Assembly (NCBI RefSeq): GCF_042660205.1
Contig: NZ_JBHSTQ010000004.1
Coordinates: 186,001-250,000, forward strand
From: Sporolactobacillus kofuensis
Lineage (GTDB): Bacteria; Bacillota; Bacilli; Bacillales; Sporolactobacillaceae
Direction: 5' to 3'
Length of the DNA stretch: 64,000 bases
Shown: piece after piece, positions 36,036 to 45,250 of the stretch
How the letters are laid out: each line of letters begins with the position of its first letter
How positions within the stretch are numbered: the stretch's first letter is position 1
Notes under the pieces: model-generated
Databases searched by the model: none
Told to the model about the DNA's origin: nothing
What the model saw: only the letters and a program-made list of their open reading frames with translations
Made by a program: the position numbers and the translations under genes

Positions 36036-36947
36036 GTGATTTATACATGCACGTTGAATCCGGCGATTGATTACTTTGTACAAGTTGATCATTTTAAAGC
36101 CGGCGAATTGAATCATGTCAAAGCTGATCGCAAGATGGCAGGTGGGAAGGGGATCAATGTCTCCAGAGTATTAAAACACTTGGGCCAGGATTCTAAATGC
36201 CTAGGCTTCATCGGAGGATTTACTGGGGAGTTCATTAAGGGTAAATTGGCAGAAGAAAGCATTGAAGCAGATTTTGTCCCTGTTGATGGGGACACGCGAA
36301 TTAATGTTAAGCTGAAAAGTGATACGGAAACTGAAATTAATGGGGTAGCTCCGCAAATTACCGATGATCAGCTGAATGCCCTTTTTGCAAAACTTAATCA
36401 AATGACTGCTGAGGACATTCTCGTACTTTCAGGAAGTGTTCCGGGAACATTACCTGTAACCATCTACAAAGAAATGATGGAACATGTTCGTACGAGTGGT
36501 GCTAAAGTCGTCGTTGATACAAGTGGAAAGGCATTCCGTGAAATTGTTGATGCGAAGCCATTTTTGGTTAAGCCAAATCACCATGAACTCGGTGAATATT
36601 TCGGTGTGACGATTGAAACCTTTGATGAAGTAAAGACTTATGGGAAGAAACTCGTGGAAAAAGGTATCGACCATGTCATTGTTTCAATGGGTGGCAAAGG
36701 AGCAATCTACATAGACAAGGATGAATACCTATATGCACCTCCAGCAAAAGGTGAGTTGAAAAACTCAGTGGGTGCTGGCGATTCATTAGTTGCTGGATTC
36801 GTTTCCGAGTATGTAGTAAGTGGTGATTTCCGAAAAGCATTCCAAAAAGGAGCAGCATCGGGAAGTGCAACTGCTTTTTCTGTTGATTTGTGCACGAAAG
36901 AAAAAGTTGAAGAATTGTTACCTCAGATAGAGATTAGCAATATCTAA
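36036..36947 (+). CDS. fruK: 1-phosphofructokinase
   Basis: Converts fructose 1-phosphate, the product of the fructose PTS, to fructose 1,6-bisphosphate. 303 aa, PfkB family. Seen: TLNPAIDYFVQVDHF, MAGGKGINVSRVLKHLG, ILVLSGSVPGTLP, VKPNHHELGEYFG, VSMGGKGAIYI and NSVGAGDSLVAGFVSEY with catalytic D249. The GTG start has AGGAG 10 nt upstream. It is the first gene of fruK-fruA; the gap to fruA is about 110 nt. No DeoR-type FruR lies upstream, unlike most Bacilli, so the regulator is elsewhere or absent. Confidence 0.94.
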   Translation: MIYTCTLNPAIDYFVQVDHFKAGELNHVKADRKMAGGKGINVSRVLKHLGQDSKCLGFIGGFTGEFIKGKLAEESIEADFVPVDGDTRINVKLKSDTETEINGVAPQITDDQLNALFAKLNQMTAEDILVLSGSVPGTLPVTIYKEMMEHVRTSGAKVVVDTSGKAFREIVDAKPFLVKPNHHELGEYFGVTIETFDEVKTYGKKLVEKGIDHVIVSMGGKGAIYIDKDEYLYAPPAKGELKNSVGAGDSLVAGFVSEYVVSGDFRKAFQKGAASGSATAFSVDLCTKEKVEELLPQIEISNI

Positions 36948-37059
36948 AACATAGACATATTGCGGAAATAACGATGGGCAAAGAAATGAAAAAACGTTAG
37001 GAATCCGCCACCTAAAAATCAACTGGGTAACCCTTTATTAAGAGAGGATGGGAATCATA

Positions 37060-38982
37060 ATGAAAGTGACGGACCTGTTAACGGCAGCGACCGTTAATTT
37101 GGATTTGAAAAGCAACACAAAAAAAGATGTATTAGATGAGTTAGCAGCAACACTAGATAAAGCTGGTAAACTGAATGATCTTGCCGGCTACCGAGCTGCA
37201 ATTGATAAGCGTGAAGGGCAAAGTACAACCGGGATCGGTGATGGGGTTGCAATCCCGCACTCAAAGACATCCGCTGTAAAAGAAGCCGCTATTGCTTTCG
37301 GACGTTCAAAAGAGGGCGTTGACTTCCAGTCTCTAGACGGACAACCGGCACATCTCTTTTTTATGATTGCAGCAGAAGATGGGGCAAATGCGACACACCT
37401 TGAAGCATTATCAACACTTTCAACATTCTTGATTAACCCTGATTTTCGTGAGAAGTTAATGAGCGCAGAAACTGCTGACGAAATCGTGGCTTTGTTTGAC
37501 GAACAGGAAGAAACAAGCAAGAATGTGGCCGCTGAAGAAGAGAAGCAAGCTGCTGAAAATGAAGATGGCTATCAGATCCTAGCAGTGACAGGCTGCCCAA
37601 CTGGGATTGCGCACACCTATATGGCAGCCGATGCATTGAAGCAAAAGGCAAAAGAAATGGGTGTATCCATCAAGGTACAGACAAACGGATCGACAGGAAT
37701 AAAGAACAAGTTGCAACCGAATGAGATTGCCAAGGCAAAAGGTGTTATTGTTGCTGCAAGTATTAACATCGATGTGGAACCATTTAAAGGAAAGCCGCTT
37801 GTGCAGGCACCTGTAACAGATGGTATTCGTAAACCTGAAGAACTGATTAATCAAGTACTCGATGGTAAGGCACCGGTTTACCAAGGCGATGGCGGTGCAT
37901 CCAAGGCAACTGAGGAAGCATCAGAATCAAGCGGTAAGAAATTAAATATCTATAAGAACTTGATGAATGGTGTTACGTACATGCTGCCATTTGTTGTTGG
38001 TGGCGGGATACTCATTGCCATATCTTTTATGATCGCCTCACTGATGCATATTGACCTTAGACCGATCACTGATGTCAGCGAAGTGCACAACTTCGCCAGC
38101 TTACTTAGCTATATCGGAAGCGCAAATGCAATGTACCTAATGATCCCGATTCTCGCTGGATTTATCGCGATGAGTATTGCTGATCGTCCAGGTCTTGCAC
38201 CAGGTATGGTTGGTGGATTGATGGCATTGACAAGTAATGCGGGCTTCCTTGGTGGTTTGATTGCCGGCTTTCTTGCAGGTTATACTGTCGAATTCCTTAA
38301 ATGGGCATTTCGAAAATGGCCGCAATCTCTGGACGGACTGAAGCCAGTTCTGATTTTCCCATTGTTCGGTATTTTTATTACGGGCGGATTAATGTTTTTA
38401 ATTAACCAGCCGATCAGTATCTTTGTAGAGGCAATGACCCATTGGCTTAACAGTATGGGCACCGGAAATCTTGTGCTGCTTGGCTTGATACTCGGCGGTA
38501 TGATGGGGATTGATCTTGGTGGGCCGTTTAATAAAATAGCATTTACATTTGGTATTGCGATGATTAGCGCCGGCAATTTTTATCCACAAGCTGCTGTTAT
38601 GGCAGGTGGTATGGTGCCTCCGCTTGGTATGGCTTTAGCGACAACGCTATTTGCACATAAATTTAATCGTGCGCAACGCGATGCCGGAAAAGTTGCCTAT
38701 GTACTTGGTGCGGCCTTCATTTCTGAAGGTGCGATTCCTTTTGGTGCAGCCGATCCATTACGTGTTTGTGTCTCAACGACGATTGGTTCTGCACTTGCAG
38801 GTGGGCTTTCCCTATTGTTTGGTATTGGCCTTCGTCCACCGCATGGCGGTATCTTTGTTATCCCACTCGTGAGCAACGGAAGCCCGTTTCTTTACGCGCT
38901 GGCGATCGCAATCGGAACAGTTGTAACGGCAATTCTCTACGGTATCTGGAAGAAGCCGCTTGAGGAACAAAAGAACGTCTAA
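37060..38982 (+). CDS. fruA: Fructose PTS permease EIIABC
   Basis: Takes up fructose while phosphorylating it to fructose 1-phosphate. 640 aa from ATG 37060, chosen because AGAGG is well spaced; an in-frame ATG lies at 37048. Order: EIIA (1-145) with GVAIPHSKT, H67; EIIB (about 172-270) with VTGCPTGIAHTYMAADAL, C179; EIIC (about 300-635) with MNGVTYMLPFVVGGGILIA, GLAPGMVGG, MMGIDLGGPFNKIAF, SEGAIPFGAADPLRV and LRPPHGGIFV. Single-chain A-B-C order is the classical Bacillus FruA. Phosphate comes from EI (ptsI, downstream) via HPr. Confidence 0.95.
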   Translation: MKVTDLLTAATVNLDLKSNTKKDVLDELAATLDKAGKLNDLAGYRAAIDKREGQSTTGIGDGVAIPHSKTSAVKEAAIAFGRSKEGVDFQSLDGQPAHLFFMIAAEDGANATHLEALSTLSTFLINPDFREKLMSAETADEIVALFDEQEETSKNVAAEEEKQAAENEDGYQILAVTGCPTGIAHTYMAADALKQKAKEMGVSIKVQTNGSTGIKNKLQPNEIAKAKGVIVAASINIDVEPFKGKPLVQAPVTDGIRKPEELINQVLDGKAPVYQGDGGASKATEEASESSGKKLNIYKNLMNGVTYMLPFVVGGGILIAISFMIASLMHIDLRPITDVSEVHNFASLLSYIGSANAMYLMIPILAGFIAMSIADRPGLAPGMVGGLMALTSNAGFLGGLIAGFLAGYTVEFLKWAFRKWPQSLDGLKPVLIFPLFGIFITGGLMFLINQPISIFVEAMTHWLNSMGTGNLVLLGLILGGMMGIDLGGPFNKIAFTFGIAMISAGNFYPQAAVMAGGMVPPLGMALATTLFAHKFNRAQRDAGKVAYVLGAAFISEGAIPFGAADPLRVCVSTTIGSALAGGLSLLFGIGLRPPHGGIFVIPLVSNGSPFLYALAIAIGTVVTAILYGIWKKPLEEQKNV

Positions 38983-39067
38983 TTTAGTGACAAGTTTGTC
39001 TGAATAACAACATTTAGTGACAAATGGACTGAAATGGTTGTAGTCGCTTTCAATTTAAAATGGCTCT

Positions 39068-39076
39068 TGATATAAT
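39068..39076 (+). promoter_or_regulatory. Extended -10 promoter element of ptsI
   Basis: TGA-TATAAT with a perfect -10 at 39071-39076; a weak TTTCAA lies 17 nt upstream. It would give an untranslated leader of about 160 nt. Confidence 0.55.
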
Positions 39077-39123
39077 AATAACTGTTACGTTTTACTGATG
39101 AGGACACAGCTGGTAAATTGAAT

Positions 39124-39143
39124 CGATGTGATTGATCACATCG
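39124..39143 (+). promoter_or_regulatory. Leader stem-loop upstream of ptsI
   Basis: CGATGTGA (39124-39131) pairs with TCACATCG (39136-39143) around TTGA, extended by further A-T and G-T pairs. It could be an RNA hairpin or, as a DNA dyad, a protein site. It does not match the known GlcT or LicT antiterminator target from memory. Confidence 0.45.
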
Positions 39144-39171
39144 GTTTGAATTCTTGTGAGTTGCTGAAAAA

Positions 39172-39213
39172 GTGAAAGTTATGGAGCGTTTCTAGGAATC
39201 GCTCAACTTTTTA
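39172..39213 (+). terminator. Terminator-like hairpin just before ptsI
   Basis: AAAGTT and GAGCG (39175-39188, with a 3-nt bulge) pair with CGCTC-AACTTT (39200-39210), followed by T-rich TTTTTATAT. It lies downstream of the ptsI promoter and 28 nt before the ATG, so it may act as an attenuator; alternatively it only ends read-through from fruA. Confidence 0.45.
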
Positions 39214-39241
39214 TATCTGAAGGGTTAGGTGAACGATTATT

Positions 39242-40960
39242 ATGTCTGAAAAGATTACAGGTATTGCTGCTTCTGCAGGTATTGCTATTGCAAAGACTTT
39301 TATTTTGAAAAACCCGGATCTTTCATTTGAAAGAAGTACGGTTAGCGACAAAGAAGCAGAAAAGAAGAAACTGAATGATGCACTTGAAATTTCGAAAAAG
39401 GAATTAACAAGCATCAAAGAAACCGCCGAACGGGAACTTGGAAAAGACAAGGCTGAAGTATTTGCCGCACATCTGATGTTCCTGAGCGATCCGGAATTTG
39501 TCGGACAGATATCATCAAAGATTGACGATGAAAGCCTAAGTGCAGAATCCGCACTTGATGATGTGTCCAGTTTCTTTATCCAAATGTTTGAGAGCATGAA
39601 AGATAATGAATACATGAGGGAACGGGCAGCAGACGTCCGTGATGTGTCCAAGCGTCTTCTTGCGCATATCCTAGGTGTTTCATTTACATCTCCAGCAAGC
39701 ATTACTGAGGAAACAGTTATTATTGCCGAAGATCTAACGCCTTCAGATACGGCTCAGTTAAACCGTAAGTATGTCAAAGGCTTTGCAACGGATATCGGAG
39801 GTCGTACATCTCACTCTGCGATCATGTCCCGTTCTATGGAGATTCCTGCTGTTGTTGGTACAAAGACAGTTATGGAGCAGGCAAAAGAAGGACAACTTGC
39901 AATCATTGATGGCTTAAGTGGTGAAGTGATTCTTGATCCAACTGAAGAAGAAGTAAACGAATATAAAGCAAAACAAGCTGCTTATAAAGAACAACAAGAA
40001 GAATGGAAAAAGCTTGTTCATGAAACAACGAAGACCAAAGATGATGCGCACGTGATTCTTGGTGCCAACATTGGAAATCCTGGCGACGTTACCGGTGTGG
40101 TAAATAACGGTGGTGAAGCAGTTGGCCTTTACCGTACAGAATTCTTGTACATGGGTCGTGACAAGCTACCAACGGAAGATGAACAATTCGATGCTTATAA
40201 AGAAGTACTTGTGAAGATGGAGAATAAGCCGGTTGTTATTCGTACTTTGGATATCGGTGGCGATAAGAAACTCTCCTATCTGCCTCTTCCAGAAGAAATG
40301 AACCCATTCCTTGGTTTCCGTGCAATTCGTCTCTGCTTGGAGCGTCAGGATATTTTCCGCACACAGTTGCGCGCACTGCTCAGAGCAAGTGCATACGGAA
40401 AATTGCGGATCATGTTCCCAATGATCGCAACGATCGATGAATTCCGTCAGGCGAAAGCAATTCTTCTTGAAGAACAAGAAAAGTTGGTTGCTGCTGGAAC
40501 GAAGGTTTCCGATGATCTACAGGTTGGTATGATGATGGAAATTCCAGCTGCTGCAGTACTGGCTGATCGTTTTGCTAAAGAAGCGGACTTCTTCAGTATC
40601 GGAACTAATGACCTGATTCAGTATACGATGGCTGCTGATCGCATGAATCAACATGTTTCGTATCTGTATCAACCATGTAACCCGTCCATTCTTCGCTTGG
40701 TCAGCAACATTATTGATGCTGCGCATAAAGAAGGCCATTGGGCAGGTATGTGCGGTGAAATGGCCGGTGACGCCACAGCAATTCCACTGCTTCTCGCACT
40801 TGGCCTAGACGAATTCAGCATGAGTGCAACATCTATTCTGCCAGCAAGAAGCCAATTGCTGAAATTGTCCAAGGAAGATTTGGCAAAACACAAAGAAGCA
40901 TTCCTCAACCTCGATACGGCTGAAGAAGTGCTGGACTACGTGAAAACGAAAATGATCTGA
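39242..40960 (+). CDS. ptsI: PTS enzyme I (PEP-protein phosphotransferase)
   Basis: First enzyme of all PTS sugar uptake: PEP phosphorylates EI, then HPr. 572 aa. Seen: the HPr-binding helical domain (about 20-145), DIGGRTSHSAIMSRS with phospho-His H191, the linker, and the PEP-binding barrel with LYRTEFLYMGRD, RTLDIGGDKKLSYL, FRAIRLCLERQDIF, MMEIPAAAVLADRFA, IGTNDLIQYTMAADR and MCGEMAGD (catalytic Cys). AGGTGAACG precedes the ATG. In most Bacilli ptsH overlaps the ptsI start; here no ptsH is adjacent. A strong terminator follows. Confidence 0.95.
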   Translation: MSEKITGIAASAGIAIAKTFILKNPDLSFERSTVSDKEAEKKKLNDALEISKKELTSIKETAERELGKDKAEVFAAHLMFLSDPEFVGQISSKIDDESLSAESALDDVSSFFIQMFESMKDNEYMRERAADVRDVSKRLLAHILGVSFTSPASITEETVIIAEDLTPSDTAQLNRKYVKGFATDIGGRTSHSAIMSRSMEIPAVVGTKTVMEQAKEGQLAIIDGLSGEVILDPTEEEVNEYKAKQAAYKEQQEEWKKLVHETTKTKDDAHVILGANIGNPGDVTGVVNNGGEAVGLYRTEFLYMGRDKLPTEDEQFDAYKEVLVKMENKPVVIRTLDIGGDKKLSYLPLPEEMNPFLGFRAIRLCLERQDIFRTQLRALLRASAYGKLRIMFPMIATIDEFRQAKAILLEEQEKLVAAGTKVSDDLQVGMMMEIPAAAVLADRFAKEADFFSIGTNDLIQYTMAADRMNQHVSYLYQPCNPSILRLVSNIIDAAHKEGHWAGMCGEMAGDATAIPLLLALGLDEFSMSATSILPARSQLLKLSKEDLAKHKEAFLNLDTAEEVLDYVKTKMI

Positions 40961-40972
40961 CAAGCTATTAAG

Positions 40973-41016
40973 AAACCGGACAGGTGCTTCTCATGAGGTA
41001 CCTGTCCGGTTTTTTA
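40973..41016 (+). terminator. Terminator of ptsI
   Basis: AAACCGGACAGGT (40973-40985) pairs with ACCTGTCCGGTTT (41000-41012), with T residues continuing. A 13-bp perfect stem. Confidence 0.92.
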
Positions 41017-41059
41017 TTTACAGATAAGCGGGCATGCTGCTTAATACGTGCTTATTGGT

Positions 41060-41140
41060 TATTCGACAGTGGCAAGCGGGCAATCGAAGCATAAATAGGC
41101 AGCAAAATAAGGACTGGGCGGTTTTTGCCCAGTCCTTATT
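41060..41140 (+). repeat. Interspersed repeat copy 6 (3' half)
   Basis: Contains GTGGCAAGCGGGCAATCGAAG, shortened 5' side, then the best hairpin of the family: AATAAGGACTGGGC (41106-41119) pairs perfectly with GCCCAGTCCTTATT (41127-41140) around GGTTTTT. Located between the convergent ptsI and pbpC genes, where it can end both transcripts. Plus orientation. Confidence 0.8.
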
Positions 41141-41189
41141 ATTGTTGGCGATCGTGCATGCGAGTTAACTAAAATTTTACGTCCTAACT

Positions 41190-41330
41190 ATTAAAATGAA
41201 TGATAAAATTTTTAAAAAAAGTGATCGATATATTTTTGAAAACGATCGATAAAATTTTGAAAGTGATCGATATATTTTTCAAACTGACTGATAAATTGCT
41301 CAATCTGATTGATAAACGCTGTAAATACTG
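41190..41330. repeat. Six-unit tandem array with 21-nt period
   Basis: Units built on GATCGATA(A/T)A(A/T)TTTT-AAA. The word GATA recurs at 41202, 41227, 41248, 41269, 41290 and 41311, so the last five units are exactly 21 nt apart. On the minus strand one frame (41349 to 41215, stop at 41214-41212) is open for 45 codons and reads as heptads (FISQFEK, YIDHFQN, FIDRFQK, YIDHFF), but it has no ATG/GTG/TTG start or ribosome site. It lies just after the pbpC stop. Not a CRISPR: there are no unique spacers. Confidence 0.75.
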
Positions 41331-41353
41331 AGAACCTTTCAATCCTGATCTAG

Positions 41354-43372
41354 TTACGGCTTCAACACGTCTTCAAACACTTTTTTTACTTTCGGAGTCA
41401 CATAGTGGCTTCCACCATGTTTTTGCGTGTTCTCGACAACCATCGTGACCATTAACTTCGGATCATTGGTATTGTAAGCGACAAACCATCCGTTTTCACG
41501 ACCTGATTTTCCTTGCTTCTCTTTAAATTCTGGTGTGCCTGTTTTTCCGGCCAATGTAAGTCCGGCTATTTTCGCATCATGTGCGGTTCCCGCAGGATTA
41601 TTGATGACTTGGATCAGATCTTTATTGATTAACTGCGCCGTTGCTTTTGACATGACGTTCTTTTTCCAGAAAGTAGGTGGATCATTCGTCTTAATTAGTC
41701 TCGGCTTAATCATACTGCCGTCATTAACAAACGCCGAATAGATTAACGACAAGTGTAGCGGATTAACAGTGACTTGCCCCTGACCATATCCAGAATTGGC
41801 CAACAGCGTCTGGGTATTCAATTGGCCATCATTTGAGATTGTCGATTTGTGCATAGGGTATTGAATAGGTAATGATTCACCAAACCCAAATTTTTTTGCA
41901 TCACTGGCAAAGGTTGCTCCACCGATCTTAAGCGCAGCCTGGGCAAAATAAATATTGTCTGATTTAAACAGTGCGGTTTCCAGATTCACTTTCGGATCAT
42001 GGTTAAGACGGGTCACAGAGTAATTGCCCCAAGATTTATTTGCTTGCCATTTTGTCCCGTTGATCGCTACCGTTTGATTGGGATTTATGGATTTGTGCGT
42101 TAATGCAATCGCTGCAGTCAAAGCTTTAAATGTAGAACCTGGAGCAGTTGCCGCGGTAAAACGATTCATCAATGGTTGTTTTGGATTGTCACTTAATTTT
42201 TGATAAGCACTGGAGGACATACCGAGAACAAAGTCATTTGGGTTGAAAGATGGAGCGCTGACAAGCCCAAGTATGTCACCGTTTCTTGGATCGATAGCAA
42301 CCCCGGTCCCAGCGTCTTTCTTAAGTTGACGATACAGTGCATCTTGAACATTTCGATCAATGGTAAGCTGGATCGTTTGCCCATTAATCGGTTGTTTCTT
42401 GGCGATCGTCCCAACTTCGGCACCTGTGGAGTCTAGCAGTACAATTGAGGCACCATCCTGTTGGCGGAGCTGTTTTTCAAACAGCAATTCAAGCCCTGTT
42501 TTACCAATAACAGAGTTGGCGTTATAGCCGTCATTCGGATGCTTTTTGAGCAGTTCGGCGGTCATTTTCCCAACATACCCAATGAGATGTGCACTGGCAT
42601 TCTTATCCGGATATACTCTGCTGTTGACATCGGTTTTTACAACGCCAGGGAGTTGCGTTACTTTTTTAATCATAGCCGTTTTTGTGGCGTCAATGGTTGT
42701 AATGGGAACAAGGCTATCGACTTTGACCCAGGAAGCGGCCAGTGCGGTGTCAATTTGCTCTTTGCTCGTGCCTAACAAGTGTGTGAGTTTATCAATGGTT
42801 TTTGCTTTTTCATTGTCCGTGCCCATTTTTCCTGGAATGAGATCGATGCGCGCGGCTGTTCCATTGATTGCCAATGGTTTATTGTTTCGATCGACAATCT
42901 CACCTCGCGTGCTTGGCAGCGTGTCAACGCGAATCTTAGAGGTCGTGGTCATTCCTGGCAGAATCAGATTGGGTTTCCAATTCACGTACCAATTCTCTTT
43001 GTCCTTTCTTTTCTCTTTTTTCAGTGTAATGTTCTGGGAAAACTTTACGGGTCCTGCTACGGTTGCCAGCTCTGCTTTCATATGAACAGTGCCGCTGTTC
43101 TTCTTTCCATCGGATAGGGATGCAGTAATGCGTTTAGCCTCAATGCCCTCATAAATACGTTGATAGCGGGCAATAAAATCAGCTTTGCTCACATTTTTTT
43201 GGGCACTTTTAGAGAGAAGACTATACATTTTTGAAAAGTTCTGTTTTTGCCATGCATGTACGTAGTCTTCCATACGCTCTTTGGCTGTTGGTTGGTGGTT
43301 CCCACACGCGGTTAATACAATTATTGCAGCAAGGAAAAGTGTAGAGAGAAGAGAGAGCTTTCGTAATTTCAT
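41354..43372 (-). CDS. pbpC: Class B penicillin-binding protein, PBP3/PbpC (MecA-like)
   Basis: Membrane-anchored peptidoglycan transpeptidase. 672 aa from ATG 43372, with GGAGGTG upstream; a further ATG at 43405 has no site. Seen: lipoprotein-like signal LTACG (Cys23), an NTF2-like MecA_N domain (about 28-135), the PBP dimerisation domain with STRGEIVDRNNKPLAING, and the transpeptidase with SxxK STFK at 413-416 (TAPGSTFKALTA), SDN at 471-473 and KTG at 610-612 (LAGKTGTPE). The layout equals B. subtilis PbpC and staphylococcal PBP2a. Such proteins can have low beta-lactam affinity, but affinity cannot be read from the sequence. Monocistronic. Confidence 0.92.
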   Translation of the reverse strand: MKLRKLSLLSTLFLAAIIVLTACGNHQPTAKERMEDYVHAWQKQNFSKMYSLLSKSAQKNVSKADFIARYQRIYEGIEAKRITASLSDGKKNSGTVHMKAELATVAGPVKFSQNITLKKEKRKDKENWYVNWKPNLILPGMTTTSKIRVDTLPSTRGEIVDRNNKPLAINGTAARIDLIPGKMGTDNEKAKTIDKLTHLLGTSKEQIDTALAASWVKVDSLVPITTIDATKTAMIKKVTQLPGVVKTDVNSRVYPDKNASAHLIGYVGKMTAELLKKHPNDGYNANSVIGKTGLELLFEKQLRQQDGASIVLLDSTGAEVGTIAKKQPINGQTIQLTIDRNVQDALYRQLKKDAGTGVAIDPRNGDILGLVSAPSFNPNDFVLGMSSSAYQKLSDNPKQPLMNRFTAATAPGSTFKALTAAIALTHKSINPNQTVAINGTKWQANKSWGNYSVTRLNHDPKVNLETALFKSDNIYFAQAALKIGGATFASDAKKFGFGESLPIQYPMHKSTISNDGQLNTQTLLANSGYGQGQVTVNPLHLSLIYSAFVNDGSMIKPRLIKTNDPPTFWKKNVMSKATAQLINKDLIQVINNPAGTAHDAKIAGLTLAGKTGTPEFKEKQGKSGRENGWFVAYNTNDPKLMVTMVVENTQKHGGSHYVTPKVKKVFEDVLKP

Positions 43373-43620
43373 ATTATTTATACACCTCCATAATATCCGG
43401 GACATGCTCGATCATCACAAAATATATTCCAATACTCCAGGTTCCATGCAGAAGTCACAAATAATTACTTAGTCTTCATTATAAAGGATTTAGCATAGAT
43501 CTGCCGAACCATGAGTGATTAAGCGAGTTAATTTTTTTAACGAGACCTTAGTTTGATAATATTTGTAAACCATGATGCCCAAAGTCTATTGAGCATGATA
43601 GTATTGAAGGGGAACGAGAG

Positions 43621-45198
43621 GTGAACGTGGTGACGATGAAATTGGTTATTTTAGAGACGAGTGATGTGCATGGCAGCATCTTTCCGATTAGTTATGCGGA
43701 TAACGCGCCTAAGGATGTTGGCATGGGGAAAATTTCATCGCTTGTGCAGAAACAGCGGGCTGAAAATCCTTATACACTACTCATTGACAATGGCGATATG
43801 ATTCAGGGAACACCATTACTTTACTATTATTCGCGATTTGATACTAGACGTCCCAACCCAATGGCTGTGATCGCGAATCAACTGAATTATGACTGTGCCG
43901 TATTTGGCAATCATGAATTCAATTTTGGTCGTGCGGTTTTGGATCATGCAGTCGCTTCCTCAAATTTCCCCTGGTTATCTGCGAATATTATCAACCAATC
44001 AACCGGAAAACCCTATTTTGGTCAGCCATACATTGTTAAAACTTTTCCACAAGGGCTACGTGTTGCTGTTCTTGGCCTGACAACTAAATATGTGCCTAAT
44101 TGGGAAAAAGCTGAGCATCTTAAAGGTATGCGCTTTGAGGATCCCGTGGAAACAGCAAATCATTGGGTTCCGTTGTTAAAAGATCAAGAACATGCAGATG
44201 TAGTTATTCTATCTTATCATGGGGGATTCGGCCGTGACCTTCAAACCGGACGACCGATTGAGGAACTTAAAGGGGAAAATCAAGCCTATCAAATTTGTCG
44301 AGATGTGCCGGGTATTGATGTACTTTTAACCGGACACCAGCATCGACAAATCTCTGGACAGACCGTTAACGGCGTCATTGTTCTCCAACCAGGCTGCAAT
44401 GGGACCTACTTGGGCAAGGTGACTCTGGAACTTGAGCACCAGCAGCGATGGACGATCACGAAGAAAACATCGGAACTTATTCCGGTAAGAGGGGTTGAAG
44501 CTGACCAAAAAGCTTTACAACGCGTAGAAGATTATGAGAAGGATGCGCAAGATTGGCTTGATCGACCACTCGGCAAGATCGAGGGTGATATGAGTATCCA
44601 AGATCCGATGGAGGTGCGCACTCAAGATCACCCGCTAATTGAATTCATCAATCGCCTTCAAATGAAAGGTTCGGGCGCGGATATATCTTCGACCGCTCTA
44701 TTTAACAACGAATCACCTGGGTTGCCCGAGAACGTCACGATGCGTGATATTGTCGCCAATTATATTTATCCGAACACACTACGCGTCTTGAGGATCACCG
44801 GAAAGGACATGAAAGAGGCGCTTGAACGTTCAGCCTCCTATTTTACAAGATATACCGGTGGCCCGATTAAAGTCAGTACGGACTTTACGAATCCAAAGCC
44901 GCAGCATTATAACTATGACATGTGGGAGGGAATTGAGTACATTATTGATATTTCACGTCCGGTGGGTAATCGTCTAGTAAAATTGGATTATCATGGGACC
45001 CCGGTTCTGCCGGACCATCCGTACGACGTAGTCATGAACAATTACAGGTCTGTCGGAGGTGGTGATTACACCATGTTTCGCAATAAGCCGGTAATTAAGG
45101 ATATACCTATTGATGTGACCGAACTTATCGCGAACGAAATCCTTGAAAAGAAAGTCATTAAGGCCGAGGTCAATCACAACTGGAAATTGATTTACTAA
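43621..45198 (+). CDS. Cytoplasmic 5'-nucleotidase / 2',3'-cyclic phosphodiesterase family protein
   Basis: A 525-aa two-domain metallophosphatase. Seen: N-terminal calcineurin-like domain with ETSDVHGSIF, LLIDNGDMIQGTPLLYYYS, FGNHEFNFGRAVLD, VILSYHGGFG and VLLTGHQHRQI (metal ligands), then the 5'-nucleotidase C-terminal domain with PLIEFINRLQ, SSTALFNNESPGLP and VVMNNYRSVGGGDY. No signal peptide, unlike secreted YfkN/CpdB enzymes, so it acts inside the cell. The GTG start has AAGGGGA upstream; GTG 43630 and ATG 43636 are alternatives. It is followed 40-50 nt later by ung. Confidence 0.88.
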   Translation: MNVVTMKLVILETSDVHGSIFPISYADNAPKDVGMGKISSLVQKQRAENPYTLLIDNGDMIQGTPLLYYYSRFDTRRPNPMAVIANQLNYDCAVFGNHEFNFGRAVLDHAVASSNFPWLSANIINQSTGKPYFGQPYIVKTFPQGLRVAVLGLTTKYVPNWEKAEHLKGMRFEDPVETANHWVPLLKDQEHADVVILSYHGGFGRDLQTGRPIEELKGENQAYQICRDVPGIDVLLTGHQHRQISGQTVNGVIVLQPGCNGTYLGKVTLELEHQQRWTITKKTSELIPVRGVEADQKALQRVEDYEKDAQDWLDRPLGKIEGDMSIQDPMEVRTQDHPLIEFINRLQMKGSGADISSTALFNNESPGLPENVTMRDIVANYIYPNTLRVLRITGKDMKEALERSASYFTRYTGGPIKVSTDFTNPKPQHYNYDMWEGIEYIIDISRPVGNRLVKLDYHGTPVLPDHPYDVVMNNYRSVGGGDYTMFRNKPVIKDIPIDVTELIANEILEKKVIKAEVNHNWKLIY

Positions 45199-45250
45199 GA
45201 GTGATTGATCCAAGAGCCTAATAGAAACAGACAAGGATGTGCATCGCTTA

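Larger units (their letters stand above)
38983..39241. other. ptsI leader region with direct repeat and two hairpins
   Basis: Begins with two near-identical copies of TTTAGTGACAA followed by CTGAA (38985 and 39013 areas). Then come the ptsI promoter, a strong stem-loop at 39124-39143 and a terminator-like hairpin at 39175-39212. No ptsH frame is present. Confidence 0.5.

Noticed and set aside
39000..39241. A diverged ptsH upstream of ptsI
   Set aside because: No frame with the HPr His15 or Ser46 motifs; the region is leader RNA and repeats.
41190..41330. CRISPR-like array
   Set aside because: The 21-nt units follow each other directly with no unique spacers and no cas genes nearby.
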